In this document: in pieces, positions 16,716-25,771 of the stretch
How the letters are laid out: each line of letters starts with the position of its first letter
Position numbering within the stretch: position 1 is the first letter of the stretch
Source of the DNA: Microbacterium paraoxydans
GTDB lineage: Bacteria > Actinomycetota > Actinomycetes > Actinomycetales > Microbacteriaceae
Assembly (NCBI RefSeq): GCF_900105335.1
Contig: NZ_LT629770.1
Coordinates: 3,488,214 to 3,552,213 of the forward strand
Reading direction: 5' to 3'
Length of the DNA: 64,000 nt
Program-made: the position numbers and the translations under genes
Notes under the pieces: generated by a model
Told to the model about the DNA's origin: nothing
Databases searched by the model: none
Seen by the model: only the letters and a program-made list of their open reading frames with translations

Positions 16716-18656
16716 GTGAGAGTCGCGATCGTCACCGAGTCCTTCCTTCCGCACATGAACGGTGTGACCGGATCCGTGATGCAGATCCTCCGTCACCTGG
16801 AGCGCCGAGGGCATGAGTCCTGTGTGCTCGCTCCGGCCGCGATCGGAATCCCGGCGGAGCTGCACGGCGCGCCCGTCACGGCGATTCCCAGCGTCCCGCT
16901 CCCGGGGTACCGGGACGTCCGCGTGGGCGCGGCGACCACCCGGAGGATCGGCGCGGAGCTCCACCGCTTCCGTCCCGACGTCGTCCACCTCGCGTCGCCG
17001 TTCGCGCTCGGGTGGCGGGGCCTGCTCGCTGCAGAACGCGGGGGTGTCGGAACGGTCGCGGCATACCAGACCGACGTGGCCGCGTACACGGAGAGGTATC
17101 GCGTCGCGGTGACGACAGGGATCGCCCATGCCCACATCGCCCGACTGCACCGGAGGGCGACACTCACGCTCGCGCCGTCCACCGAGTCGGCACTGCAGCT
17201 GAGTCGGCTCGGCATCGACCGCATCCGGTCCTGGGGGCGGGGTGTGGACGCCGAGCTCTTCCACCCCTCGCGGCGCAGCGACGCGCTCCGGGCGGAGTGG
17301 GGAGCCGAGATCGTCATCGGCTACGTCGGACGCCTCGCCCCCGAGAAGCAGGTGGAGGATCTCGCCGCACTGCACGGCATCCCCGGCGCGCGTCTCGTCA
17401 TCGTCGGAGACGGCCCCCGGCGGGAGCGGTTGCAGGAGCAGCTTCCCGACGCCCTCTTCCTCGGGCGGCTCGACGGGGAGGCGCTCGCCGCGGCGCTGGC
17501 CTCCTTCGACGTCTTCGTGCATCCGGGGGAGAGCGAGACCTTCGGGCAGACACTCCAGGAGGCCCATGCGAGCGGTGTCCCCGTGGTCGCCACAGGCAGA
17601 GGAGGCCCGCTCGATCTCGTCCGACCCGGCGTCGACGGATGGCTGTACCGACCAGGAGACCTCGCAGACCTCCGCCGTCGCGTGACCGATCTCGCCGGAG
17701 ACGAGCGCCGGCGTCGGGCGTTCGGGGAGGCGGGCTGGAGCGCGGTGCAGGGCCGGAGCTGGGCGCACCTCGGCGATCAGCTCCTGGATCACTTCGAGGA
17801 GGCGCGGACGCTGCACGCCGTGGACCGTCGGCTGCGCGCTCGCCGCCTCGTCCGGCCGGAGCCGGCCCCGCCCGCCCCCTCGCGCCGCTGGCGACGGATC
17901 GTCGCCCTCGGCGACTCGGTGACCGAGGGGCTCTGCGATCCCGGACCCGACGGGGCGCTCCGCGGGTGGGCGGACCGGCTCGCGCTGCTCCTCGCCGCGC
18001 GGGGAGGCCTCCACTACGCGAACCTCGCGATCCGGTCGAAGCGGGTGTCCGACGTGTGCGGACCGCAGCTGGAGCGGGCGCGCGAACTCCGCCCCGACCT
18101 GGTCACCGTCCTGGTGGGTGCCAACGATCTCGTGAGGCACCGCGTCGACGTGCCCGCGCTCGCCGCGAGTCTGGAGACCGCGGTGCGGCGGCTGCGCGCG
18201 ACCGGTGCCGACGTGATCCTGGTCACGCCGTTCCTGCCGGCCCGTCGCGCGGCGGCGCTGTACACGCGGCGCTTCTCCGCCTTCGCCACGGCGCTCGCCG
18301 GTGTCGCGGCGCGGACCGGTGCGATCCTCATCGACACCGATCTGCTCCCGGCGCTGGGGGAGCGACAGCACTGGGGCGAGGACCTCGTGCATCTCGGCAG
18401 TCGGGGCCACCGGGTGCTCGCCTATCGCGTCGCGGAGGTGCTCGGGGTGCCGCACGCCGACGCGCTGGGAGCGCTGGATGCGGCGTTGCACGAGAACGAG
18501 CCGATCGGACGCGCGGCCTGGTGGCGGCAGTACGCGCTCCCGTGGGTGTGGCGACGACTCCACGGCCGCGCGGCGGGGGACGGGCGTCGGGCCAAGCACG
18601 ACGACTACGTCTACCTCGGACGCTCCACTGTGCGGCAGGACGCGAGCGTGGTCTGA
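16716..18656 (+). CDS. Fusion: GT4 glycosyltransferase + SGNH/GDSL hydrolase
   Basis: A 646-residue two-domain protein. Residues 1-375 form a GT-B family 4 glycosyltransferase: the start RVAIVTESFLPHMNGVTGSV resembles MgtA/PimB-type mannosyltransferases, and ESETFGQTLQEAHASGVPVV carries the E-x7-E donor-binding motif. After a Pro-rich linker, residues 395-565 form an SGNH hydrolase: GDSVTEG near 400 (block I Ser), GANDLVR near 468 (block III) and DLVHLGSRGH near 554 (block V Asp/His). A Trp/Arg-rich tail follows. It probably modifies a glycolipid or cell-wall glycan and removes or moves an acyl group on it (inference). GTG start chosen at the conserved beginning. Confidence 0.88.
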   Translation: MRVAIVTESFLPHMNGVTGSVMQILRHLERRGHESCVLAPAAIGIPAELHGAPVTAIPSVPLPGYRDVRVGAATTRRIGAELHRFRPDVVHLASPFALGWRGLLAAERGGVGTVAAYQTDVAAYTERYRVAVTTGIAHAHIARLHRRATLTLAPSTESALQLSRLGIDRIRSWGRGVDAELFHPSRRSDALRAEWGAEIVIGYVGRLAPEKQVEDLAALHGIPGARLVIVGDGPRRERLQEQLPDALFLGRLDGEALAAALASFDVFVHPGESETFGQTLQEAHASGVPVVATGRGGPLDLVRPGVDGWLYRPGDLADLRRRVTDLAGDERRRRAFGEAGWSAVQGRSWAHLGDQLLDHFEEARTLHAVDRRLRARRLVRPEPAPPAPSRRWRRIVALGDSVTEGLCDPGPDGALRGWADRLALLLAARGGLHYANLAIRSKRVSDVCGPQLERARELRPDLVTVLVGANDLVRHRVDVPALAASLETAVRRLRATGADVILVTPFLPARRAAALYTRRFSAFATALAGVAARTGAILIDTDLLPALGERQHWGEDLVHLGSRGHRVLAYRVAEVLGVPHADALGALDAALHENEPIGRAAWWRQYALPWVWRRLHGRAAGDGRRAKHDDYVYLGRSTVRQDASVV

Positions 18657-18667
18657 CCGACGGGGCC

Positions 18668-19978
18668 TCAGCGTCGTCCCATCCCGAGGTAGGTCCAGCC
18701 GGCAGCCCGCCACGCGTCGGCATCCAGACAGTTCCGCCCGTCGATCACGATGCGGCCCCGCACGAGCCCGCCGGCGTGCTGGGGACGGAGCTCCCGGCGG
18801 TACTCGTCCCACTCCGTGACGACGACGACCGCATCCGCGTCCCGCAGGGCCTCGTCCCTGGACGAGGCGTACCCGAGCTGCGGATGTCGTTCGCGGGCGT
18901 TCTCGATCGCCGCGGGATCCGTCACCACGACATCGGCCCCCAGTCCCCGCAGCCGCACGGCGACCTCCAGGGCGGGAGAGTCGCGGACGTCGTCGCTGAA
19001 GGGCTTGAAGGCCGCACCGAGGACGGCGATCCTCCGCCCGAAGACGAGGCCGCCGAGCGCATCCACCACGAGGCGCACCGCCCGATCCCGTCGGCGGAGG
19101 TTGATGGCGTCCACCTCGTGCAGGAACCCGACGGCCTCCCCGCGTCCGAGCTCCTCGGCGCGCGCCGCGAACGCGCGGATGTCCTTGGGCAGGCAGCCGC
19201 CCCCGAACCCGATTCCCGAGCCGAGGTAGCGACGGCCGATGCGCGGGTCGTGTCCGAGTGCTTCGGCGAGGAGGGTGACGTCCGCTCCGGCCGCCTCGGC
19301 GATCTCGGCCATGGCGTTGATGAACGAGATCTTCGTCGCGAGGAACGCGTTGGCGGCGCCCTTCACGAGCTCCGCGGTGGCCAGGTCGGTGACGAGGAAG
19401 GGCGCGCCCGCGTCGATCGCCGCGGCGTACACGCGGCGGAGCAGGTCGACGGCGGCGGCGCCCTGCGGGGTGTCCTCGACGCCGGCCACCAGACGGTCGG
19501 GGCGGAGGGTGTCGTGGACGGCCCAGCCCTCCCGGAGGAACTCGGGGTTCCAGGCGAGCGTCGCGCCGGTCTCCGCGATCCGACGGGCGAGACGGGCTGC
19601 GGTGCCCACGGGGACCGTCGACTTCCCGGCCACAACCGCCCCCGGTCGCAGGTGGGGGAGCAGCCCGTCGATCGCCGCGTCGACGAAGCGGAGGTCGGCC
19701 GCGGGCCCGGAGGCGGACTGCGGGGTACCGACCGCGAGGAAGTGCACCTCCGCCCCGGCAGCGGCCGCCGGATCAGCGGCGAAGCGCAACCGCCCTGACC
19801 GCACCCCGTCCTCGAGGAGCTCGGCGAGGCCAGGCTCGAAGAAGGGCGCGGCACCCGCGGTGAGGTCGGCGACCTTGCCCTCGTCCACGTCGATCCCCAC
19901 GACATCGTGACCGAGCGAGGCCATCGCCGCAGCGTGCACCGCTCCCAGATACCCGCATCCGATCACTGACATCCGCAT
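18668..19978 (-). CDS. UDP-glucose/GDP-mannose dehydrogenase family protein
   Basis: A 436-residue nucleotide-sugar dehydrogenase. The Rossmann start is MSVIGCGYLGAVHAA; the central domain has GKSTVPVGTA; the catalytic Cys is in FGGGCLPKDIRAF; the C-terminal domain has AAFKPFSDDVRDSPALEV and ends in VIDGRNCLD. The likeliest reaction is UDP-glucose to UDP-glucuronate with two NAD+, but the family also oxidises GDP-mannose and UDP-HexNAc. The start is the first Met of MRMSVIG. It is convergent with the GT4-SGNH gene, so a shared glycan pathway is possible. Confidence 0.9.
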   Translation of the reverse strand: MRMSVIGCGYLGAVHAAAMASLGHDVVGIDVDEGKVADLTAGAAPFFEPGLAELLEDGVRSGRLRFAADPAAAAGAEVHFLAVGTPQSASGPAADLRFVDAAIDGLLPHLRPGAVVAGKSTVPVGTAARLARRIAETGATLAWNPEFLREGWAVHDTLRPDRLVAGVEDTPQGAAAVDLLRRVYAAAIDAGAPFLVTDLATAELVKGAANAFLATKISFINAMAEIAEAAGADVTLLAEALGHDPRIGRRYLGSGIGFGGGCLPKDIRAFAARAEELGRGEAVGFLHEVDAINLRRRDRAVRLVVDALGGLVFGRRIAVLGAAFKPFSDDVRDSPALEVAVRLRGLGADVVVTDPAAIENARERHPQLGYASSRDEALRDADAVVVVTEWDEYRRELRPQHAGGLVRGRIVIDGRNCLDADAWRAAGWTYLGMGRR

Positions 19979-20337
19979 GCGCCCAGCACAGCCGAGCCGT
20001 CTCTCGCTCCGGCGCACGCACGGTGAACGCCGGGTGACGGTCGGGTGTCGGGACCGCGCCGAGCGCGGAACCCTCGGGTCTTGACGGACACGCTGGTAGT
20101 GTGGTCGAGGGTGACTCCGGTCACCCGACAATTTCACATCGACTCATGGAGCGATCGGCGGAGAAGCTGGTCCCCTGTGGTGGGTTCCTCGGCGCACGTC
20201 GGGTGGCTTTCTACTGGTGGCCAGCGCAGGCGAGATTCGCGGGAATGCCCGCGCGCCCGAACCCTTCCGTTCCGCTCCTTTGAACACGCTCGCGCGTCAC
20301 ACGGATTCGCGAGTCTAAACAAAGAAGGAGAGACCTC
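19979..20337. other. 359-base intergenic region between ugd-like gene and pnp
   Basis: It holds the divergent promoters and a long pnp leader. Visible elements: the extended -10-like TGGTAGTGT at 20094-20102, a 7-base hairpin at 20109-20126 with a UNCG-type loop, and the AAGGAG ribosome-binding site just before pnp. I see no open reading frame with coding character. Confidence 0.6.
20109..20126 (+). promoter_or_regulatory. Leader hairpin with UNCG tetraloop, pnp 5' region
   Basis: GGGTGAC pairs with GTCACCC around the loop UCCG closed by C-G, the extra-stable cUNCGg tetraloop type. If the extended -10 at 20094-20102 is used, it would form at the very 5' end of the pnp mRNA, where it could protect the message or take part in autocontrol. 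Confidence 0.45.
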
Positions 20338-22611
20338 TTGGAAGGTCCTGAAATCACCGCCACCGAGGCCGTTCTCGACAACGGCCGCTTCGGCACCCGC
20401 ACCATCCGCTTCGAGACCGGCCGCCTCGCGCAGCAGGCTCAGGGCGCCGTCGCCGCCTACCTGGACGGCGAGACCATGCTCCTGTCGGCCACGAGCGCGG
20501 GCAAGCACCCGCGAGAGGGCTTCGACTTCTTCCCGCTGACGGTCGACGTCGAGGAGCGCTCCTACGCCGCCGGCAAGATCCCCGGCTCGTTCTTCCGTCG
20601 CGAGGGTCGTCCCTCGACCGAGGCGATCCTGGTCTGCCGTCTGATCGACCGTCCGCTGCGCCCGTCGTTCGTCGACGGCCTGCGCAACGAGGTCCAGATC
20701 GTCATCACGGTCCTCTCGATCGCGCCGGGCGAGTTCTACGACGCCCTCGCGATCAACGCCGCGTCCGCGTCCACCCAGATCTCGGGTCTGCCGTTCTCGG
20801 GTCCCGTCGCCGGTGTGCGCCTCGCGTTCATCCCCGGTCACGGTCAGCACGAGGACCAGTGGGTCGCGTTCCCGACCGCCGAGCAGGTCTCCGAGGCCGT
20901 GTTCGACCTCATCGTCGCCGGCCGCGTGGTCACCAAGGCCGACGGCTCCGAGGACGTCGCGATCATGATGGTCGAGGCGGAGGCGACCGAGGGCAGCTGG
21001 AACCTGATCAAGGCCGGTGCCACCAAGCCCGACGAGACCATCGTGGCCCAGGGCCTCGAGGCCTCGAAGCCGTTCATCGCCCAGCTCGTCAAGGCCCAGG
21101 CCGAGCTCGCCGCCACCGCGTCGAAGGAGCCGGGCGTCTACCCGGTCTTCCCCGCGTACAGCGACGAGGTCTACGACTTCGTGTCCGAGCGCGCGTTCGC
21201 CGAGCTGAGCGACGTCTACCAGATCGCCGACAAGACCGAGCGCCAGAACGCCGACGACGCGATCAAGGACCGCGTCAAGGCCGAGCTCATCGAGGCCACC
21301 GAGGCGGGTTCGCTCCCGGCCGCGGCCCCGCTGGAGTTCTCCGCGGCGTACAAGTCCGTCACGAAGAAGATCGTCCGTGGTCGCATCCTCACCGAGGGCA
21401 CCCGCATCGACGGCCGCGGGCTGGCGGACATCCGTCCGCTCGACGCCGAGGTGCAGGTCATCCCGCGCGTGCACGGCTCCGCGATCTTCCAGCGCGGCGA
21501 GACCCAGATCATGGGTGTCACCACGCTGAACATGCTCAAGATGGAGCAGCAGATCGACTCGCTGTCGCCCACGACCAGCAAGCGCTACATGCACCACTAC
21601 AACTTCCCGCCCTACTCGACCGGTGAGACCGGCCGCGTGGGTTCGCCGAAGCGTCGCGAGATCGGGCACGGCTTCCTCGCCGAGCGCGCACTGGTGCCGG
21701 TTCTGCCGAGCCGCGAGGAGTTCCCGTACGCGATCCGTCAGGTGTCCGAGGCGCTGAGCTCCAACGGCTCCACCTCGATGGGCTCCGTCTGCGCGTCGAC
21801 CCTCTCGCTCCTCAACGCGGGTGTGCCGCTGCGCGCCCCCGTCGCCGGCATCGCGATGGGCCTCGTCTCCGACGAGGTCAACGGGGAGACGCGGTACGCG
21901 GCGCTGACCGACATCCTGGGTGCGGAGGACGCGCTCGGCGACATGGACTTCAAGGTCGCCGGCACGAGCGAGTTCGTCACCGCCATCCAGCTCGACACGA
22001 AGCTCGACGGCATCCCGTCGTCGGTGCTCGCGGGCGCGCTGACCCAGGCCAAGGACGCTCGTCTGACGATCCTCAACGTCCTGAACGCCGCGATCGACGC
22101 TCCCGACGAGATGGCACCCACCGCGCCGCGCGTCATCAGCGTCCAGATCCCGGTCGACAAGATCGGCGAGCTGATCGGCCCGAAGGGCAAGACGATCAAC
22201 GCGATCCAGGACGAGACCGGCGCGCAGATCTCCATCGAGGAGGACGGCACCGTCTACATCGGCGCGACCGACGGCCCCTCGGCCGAGGCCGCCCGTGCCC
22301 AGGTCAACGCGATCGCCAACCCGACCAACCCGGAGGTCGGCGAGCAGTTCCTCGGCACCGTCGTGAAGATCGCCACCTTCGGCGCCTTCATCTCGCTGCT
22401 GCCGGGCAAGGACGGTCTGCTGCACGTCACCGAGGTGCGCAAGCTCGCCGGTGGCAAGCGTGTGGAGAACGTCGAGGACGTGCTCTCCGTCGGCCAGAAG
22501 ATCCTCGTGAAGATCACGAAGATCGACGATCGCGGCAAGCTGTCGCTCGAGCCCGTGCTCGACGATGCGCCCGCTGCGGACGAGGCTCCGGCCGAGGACG
22601 CCGCCGAGTAA
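20338..22611 (+). CDS. pnp: Polynucleotide phosphorylase (PNPase)
   Basis: A 3'-5' exoribonuclease and polymerase of 757 residues, the usual length. Domain order: RNase PH 1 (about 20-150), a helical linker, RNase PH 2 (about 350-570, with [10 protein letters not shown] and the [12 protein letters not shown] active-site block), a KH domain ([17 protein letters not shown]) and S1 ([28 protein letters not shown]), then an acidic Ala-rich tail. It starts with TTG (MEGPEIT...) after a clear AAGGAG. The unusually long leader hints at post-transcriptional control, as known for pnp elsewhere. Confidence 0.98.
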   Translation: MEGPEITATEAVLDNGRFGTRTIRFETGRLAQQAQGAVAAYLDGETMLLSATSAGKHPREGFDFFPLTVDVEERSYAAGKIPGSFFRREGRPSTEAILVCRLIDRPLRPSFVDGLRNEVQIVITVLSIAPGEFYDALAINAASASTQISGLPFSGPVAGVRLAFIPGHGQHEDQWVAFPTAEQVSEAVFDLIVAGRVVTKADGSEDVAIMMVEAEATEGSWNLIKAGATKPDETIVAQGLEASKPFIAQLVKAQAELAATASKEPGVYPVFPAYSDEVYDFVSERAFAELSDVYQIADKTERQNADDAIKDRVKAELIEATEAGSLPAAAPLEFSAAYKSVTKKIVRGRILTEGTRIDGRGLADIRPLDAEVQVIPRVHGSAIFQRGETQIMGVTTLNMLKMEQQIDSLSPTTSKRYMHHYNFPPYSTGETGRVGSPKRREIGHGFLAERALVPVLPSREEFPYAIRQVSEALSSNGSTSMGSVCASTLSLLNAGVPLRAPVAGIAMGLVSDEVNGETRYAALTDILGAEDALGDMDFKVAGTSEFVTAIQLDTKLDGIPSSVLAGALTQAKDARLTILNVLNAAIDAPDEMAPTAPRVISVQIPVDKIGELIGPKGKTINAIQDETGAQISIEEDGTVYIGATDGPSAEAARAQVNAIANPTNPEVGEQFLGTVVKIATFGAFISLLPGKDGLLHVTEVRKLAGGKRVENVEDVLSVGQKILVKITKIDDRGKLSLEPVLDDAPAADEAPAEDAAE

Positions 22612-22624
22612 GACACGGATGACA

Positions 22625-22663
22625 CGGAACCCGGGTCTCTCCGTCGGAGAGGCCCGGGTTCCG
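22625..22663 (+). terminator. pnp terminator
   Basis: An 18-base stem (22625-22642 with 22646-22663, one G-U pair) and a 3-base loop, 13 bases after the pnp stop. Confidence 0.8.
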
Positions 22664-22824
22664 TCGTCTGTGCCGTGATCGAAACGTTATGGGAAGTTTG
22701 CGCGCCGTTCCCCGGATTGGTCGGGACGTTCGCGCACGTCGCATACCCTCGAAGTACGCACCGGGGGGTGCCAGCGAAGCAGTGATGTCGATCGGCTCCG
22801 GCCGATCACGGCGGGGGTGAGAGT

Positions 22825-23853
22825 ATGCGGTTGTTCAGCGTAGGCGCAGGAACACCTGCTGAACGCGCCCCGCAGGAGCACGAGGACCACCCCTCCGCTC
22901 CCATCCCCATCGTCGGGCCCGGCGTGGGGGAGTCCATCCGCGCCGCCCTCGGCGAGACCGGGTACGAGACGTTCCCGCTCATGCTCGGCGCCGCGGAGTT
23001 CGGATGGAACGTCGATCTCGAGACGAGCCACGGCATCCTCGACCGCTACGTGGAGTTCGGCGGCAACGCCATCCATACCGCGGACGGGTTCTCCGGCGGG
23101 CGGAGCGAGCACATCCTCGGGCAGTGGCTGCGGTCGCGGGACCAGCGCGAGCGCGTCGTCCTGAGCGTGCGCATCGGAGCCCACGCCGACAACCCCGGCC
23201 TGGGATCGGTCAACCTCGTCCGTGCCGTCGAGGGGTCGCTGACCCGGCTCGGCGTCGAGCGCATCGACGTGCTGTACCTGGACGCCACGCTGGATGCGAC
23301 GACCAACCTCGAGGACACCCTGGCCACGGTCGAGTGGCTCGTCGAGGCGGGGAAGATCGGGGCGCTCGGCGCGTACGGCTTCACGCCGGAGAGGCTCGTC
23401 GAGGCGCGGATCCTCGCGTCGGCGGGATATCCGCGCATCACGGTGATCGACACGCCGTACAACCTCGTCCGCCGGCAGCCGTTCGAGGGCGACCTGCGGC
23501 TCGTCGCCGGCGCGCAGAACCTCGCCGTGACGCCGTCCCACGCTCTGGAGCACGGATTCCTGTCCGGCCGTCACCGGACGAAGGCCCTCGCATCGCGCGG
23601 CGTCCGCGGCGAGCAGCTGCGGGGTCACCTCAACCGCCGCGGGACCAAGGTGCTGCGTGCGCTGGATCAGGTCGCGGCGGAGCTCGCCGTGCCTGTCGCG
23701 GCCGTGTCCATCGCATGGCTGCTCGCACAGCGCACGGTCGCCGCGCCGATCGTGAACACGTTCGCGACCGACCACGTCGACGAGCTGATGCAGGGCGCGG
23801 GGGTCACGCTGTCCCGGGTGCAGGTCGCCGACCTCACCCGCGCGGGCGCCTGA
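22825..23853 (+). CDS. Aldo/keto reductase-fold protein lacking the catalytic tetrad
   Basis: A 342-residue protein that aligns along its length with AKR TIM barrels (GGNAIHTADGF, GGRSEHILGQWL, VVLSVRIG, RLGVERIDVLYLD, GKIGALGAYGF, TPYNLVRR, SIAWLLAQ). The four residues that make an AKR an enzyme are all changed: Asp of DTA is His (IHTAD), Tyr of the xVYG loop is Phe (ADGFSGG), Lys of the VVIATK strand is Arg, and His of LxxxH is Asp (YLDAT). It is therefore probably not an oxidoreductase; a binding or regulatory role is possible. ATG after GGGGTGAGAGT. Confidence 0.85.
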   Translation: MRLFSVGAGTPAERAPQEHEDHPSAPIPIVGPGVGESIRAALGETGYETFPLMLGAAEFGWNVDLETSHGILDRYVEFGGNAIHTADGFSGGRSEHILGQWLRSRDQRERVVLSVRIGAHADNPGLGSVNLVRAVEGSLTRLGVERIDVLYLDATLDATTNLEDTLATVEWLVEAGKIGALGAYGFTPERLVEARILASAGYPRITVIDTPYNLVRRQPFEGDLRLVAGAQNLAVTPSHALEHGFLSGRHRTKALASRGVRGEQLRGHLNRRGTKVLRALDQVAAELAVPVAAVSIAWLLAQRTVAAPIVNTFATDHVDELMQGAGVTLSRVQVADLTRAGA

Positions 23854-23926
23854 GCTCGCGGCGCCCGTGACATAGGGTGGAAGAGGAAGACCGGCGGATG
23901 CTGGCGATGAGGCGAGCGAGCGAGTT

Positions 23927-24529
23927 GTGACGCACTACATATATCTGGTCAGACACGGTGAACATCAGGATGCCGAGCACGGCCTCGCCGACGGACCGCT
24001 CTCCCCGCGCGGTCAGCGGCAGGCGGAGCTCATCGCGGACCGCCTGTCCGGCCTCCCGCTCGACGCCGTCTGGCACTCGCCGCTCCTGAGGGCCGCGGAG
24101 ACGGCGAGAGCGATCGCCGGCCGACTCCCGTCCGTGGATCCGGAGCCCTCCGCTCTGCTCTTCGACTGCGTGCCGACGGGGATGACGGAGGAGACGCCGG
24201 CGGTGTTCGAGCCCTTCTTCGGCTCCGTGACCGAGGCGGAGATCGAGGCGGGCCGCGCGCAGATGTCGGATGCCGTCAACGAGTTCCTCGTGCGGAAGAC
24301 CGGCGACGTGCACGAGGTGCTCATCACCCACAACTTCGTGATCTCGTGGTTCGTGCGTGAGGTCCTCGCCGCACCGGACTGGCGCTGGATGACCCTGAAC
24401 CAGTCGCACTGCGGGTTGACGGTGATCGCACAGAAGCAGGGACGGCCGTGGACCCTGCTCACGCACAACGACACCGGCCATCTACCGATGGAGCTGCGGA
24501 CGGGGATCCCGGACGCGCTGCTGGTCTGA
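23927..24529 (+). CDS. Histidine phosphatase family protein (phosphoglycerate mutase-like)
   Basis: A 200-residue soluble enzyme with the RHG motif in YLVRHGEHQD (phospho-His), an Arg in RQAELIADRL, HSPLLRAAETARAI and the second catalytic His in LITHNFVISWF. The family removes phosphate from sugars, nucleotides or proteins; the substrate is not readable. GTG start. It lies between the AKR-fold gene and dapB, each with its own short intergenic gap. Confidence 0.9.
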   Translation: MTHYIYLVRHGEHQDAEHGLADGPLSPRGQRQAELIADRLSGLPLDAVWHSPLLRAAETARAIAGRLPSVDPEPSALLFDCVPTGMTEETPAVFEPFFGSVTEAEIEAGRAQMSDAVNEFLVRKTGDVHEVLITHNFVISWFVREVLAAPDWRWMTLNQSHCGLTVIAQKQGRPWTLLTHNDTGHLPMELRTGIPDALLV

Positions 24530-24584
24530 TCGACGCCTCCGCGCGCCGCGTCCCCCGGCCGACGCCCGGAAATAGACTGGACGT

Positions 24585-25325
24585 ATGACCACGAAGGTAG
24601 CCCTCGTCGGCGGGACCGGAAAGCTCGGAACGATCATCGGCGCCGTGATCGCTGAGCTGGACGGCTTCGAGGTGAGCCGCGTCCTGACGTCGGCGAGTGA
24701 CCTCTCGGAGCTCGCAGGCGCCGACCTCGTGATCGACGCCTCCACGCCGCAGGTCAGCATCGACGTGGTGCGCACGGCCGTGGAGCACGGGCTGAACGTC
24801 CTCGTCGCCACCTCCGGCTGGTCGGCGGAGCGGATCGCCCTCGTCCGTCCGCTCGTCGAGGCCGCCGACACCGGAGCGGTGTTCATCCCGAACTTCTCCC
24901 TCGGCTCCGTTCTCGGCTCGGCCCTCGCGGCGGCCGCCGCGCCCTACTTCGGCTCGGCGGAGATCGTCGAGGCGCACCGCGATACGAAGGTGGACTCGCC
25001 CAGCGGGACAGCCGTCCGCACGGCGGAGCTCATCGCCGCCGCGCGTGCGACCCAGGGTCCGGTGAGTGCGCCGCATGCAGACCAGCGCGCGCGGGGACAG
25101 CAGGTGGGCAGCGTGCCCATCCACTCGCTCCGCCGTCCCGGGGTGATCGCCAAGCAGGAGGTGATCCTCTCCGGACCGGGGGAGTCGCTGACCTTCACGC
25201 ATGACACCACCGACCCGGCCCTGGCGTATGCGCCGGGGATCCGCCTGGCCGTGCCCTATACGGCCACCGCCACCGGCGTCGTGGTGGGCCTGGAGAACAT
25301 GCTCGACATCGGCATCCGCTCGTGA
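24585..25325 (+). CDS. dapB: 4-hydroxy-tetrahydrodipicolinate reductase
   Basis: Second step of the DAP/lysine branch: NAD(P)H reduction of the dapA product. 246 residues. The dinucleotide loop is VGGTGKLGTIIG; the catalytic block is EAHRDTKVDSPSGTAVRTAE, where the usual HH pair is HR but the first His, the Lys and the PSGTA substrate loop remain. The start ATG is the first after the gap. Its stop overlaps the next gene's start. dapA and dapF also lie in this window. Confidence 0.95.
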   Translation: MTTKVALVGGTGKLGTIIGAVIAELDGFEVSRVLTSASDLSELAGADLVIDASTPQVSIDVVRTAVEHGLNVLVATSGWSAERIALVRPLVEAADTGAVFIPNFSLGSVLGSALAAAAAPYFGSAEIVEAHRDTKVDSPSGTAVRTAELIAAARATQGPVSAPHADQRARGQQVGSVPIHSLRRPGVIAKQEVILSGPGESLTFTHDTTDPALAYAPGIRLAVPYTATATGVVVGLENMLDIGIRS

Positions 25326-25759
25326 TGTCCCGGATCGGGGTCGGGCTGATGGCCGCGGCCCTCCTGCTCTACCTCGTCGTGGCCGGCTGGCTCGCCGTCA
25401 TGTTCCTCGCCGTGGGGACGCCGGTCTCCATCGGGATGGGCATCACGCTCCTCGTGCTCGCACCCGTGGGCGGGTGGGCGCTGGTGCGCGAGATGCTCTT
25501 CGGCTTCGGCGCCGACCGGCTGGGGCGCCTGCTCGACGCTGAGGGCGGCATGCCGCCCGTGGAGACCGAGCTCACGCCCAGCGGACGCATCGCCCGCAAG
25601 GATGCCGATGCGCTCGTCGCGCGCTACACGGCGGAGGCGGAGGCGGCGCCGACCGACTGGCGGGCGCGCTATCGCCTCGGCGTCGTGCAGGATGCGGCGG
25701 GACGCCGCAAGGACGCCAGGGCGAGCATCCGACAGGCGATCAGCCTCTCCCGCGCCTGA
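25322..25759 (+). CDS. Small membrane protein with a tetratricopeptide-like tail
   Basis: A 145-residue protein. Two hydrophobic helices fill residues 5-60 (GLMAAALLLYLVVAGWLAVMF and a second one around TLLVLAPVGGWAL). The soluble remainder ends in a TPR-like helical pair (DWRARYRLGVVQDAAGRRKDARASIRQAISL). GTG at 25322 or ATG at 25325; either way it is coupled to dapB. Function unknown, found widely next to dapB in related actinobacteria (from memory, not checked). Confidence 0.75.
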   Translation: MMSRIGVGLMAAALLLYLVVAGWLAVMFLAVGTPVSIGMGITLLVLAPVGGWALVREMLFGFGADRLGRLLDAEGGMPPVETELTPSGRIARKDADALVARYTAEAEAAPTDWRARYRLGVVQDAAGRRKDARASIRQAISLSRA

Positions 25760-25771
25760 CGTCCACGCGGC

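Noticed and set aside
20081-20102. Ordinary -35/-10 promoter TTGACG...TAGTGT for pnp
   Set aside because: The gap is only 10 bases. An extended -10 reading of TGGTAGTGT is more sensible.
16581-22425. Very long open frames on the strand opposite the GT4-SGNH fusion and pnp (over 700 codons each)
   Set aside because: They are by-products of third-position GC bias. Their translations are Arg/Gly/Asp-rich, lack any domain and lie across well-defined genes.
24585-25325. DapB inactive because the HH pair is HR
   Set aside because: The first His, the Lys and the PSGTA loop needed for catalysis are still there.
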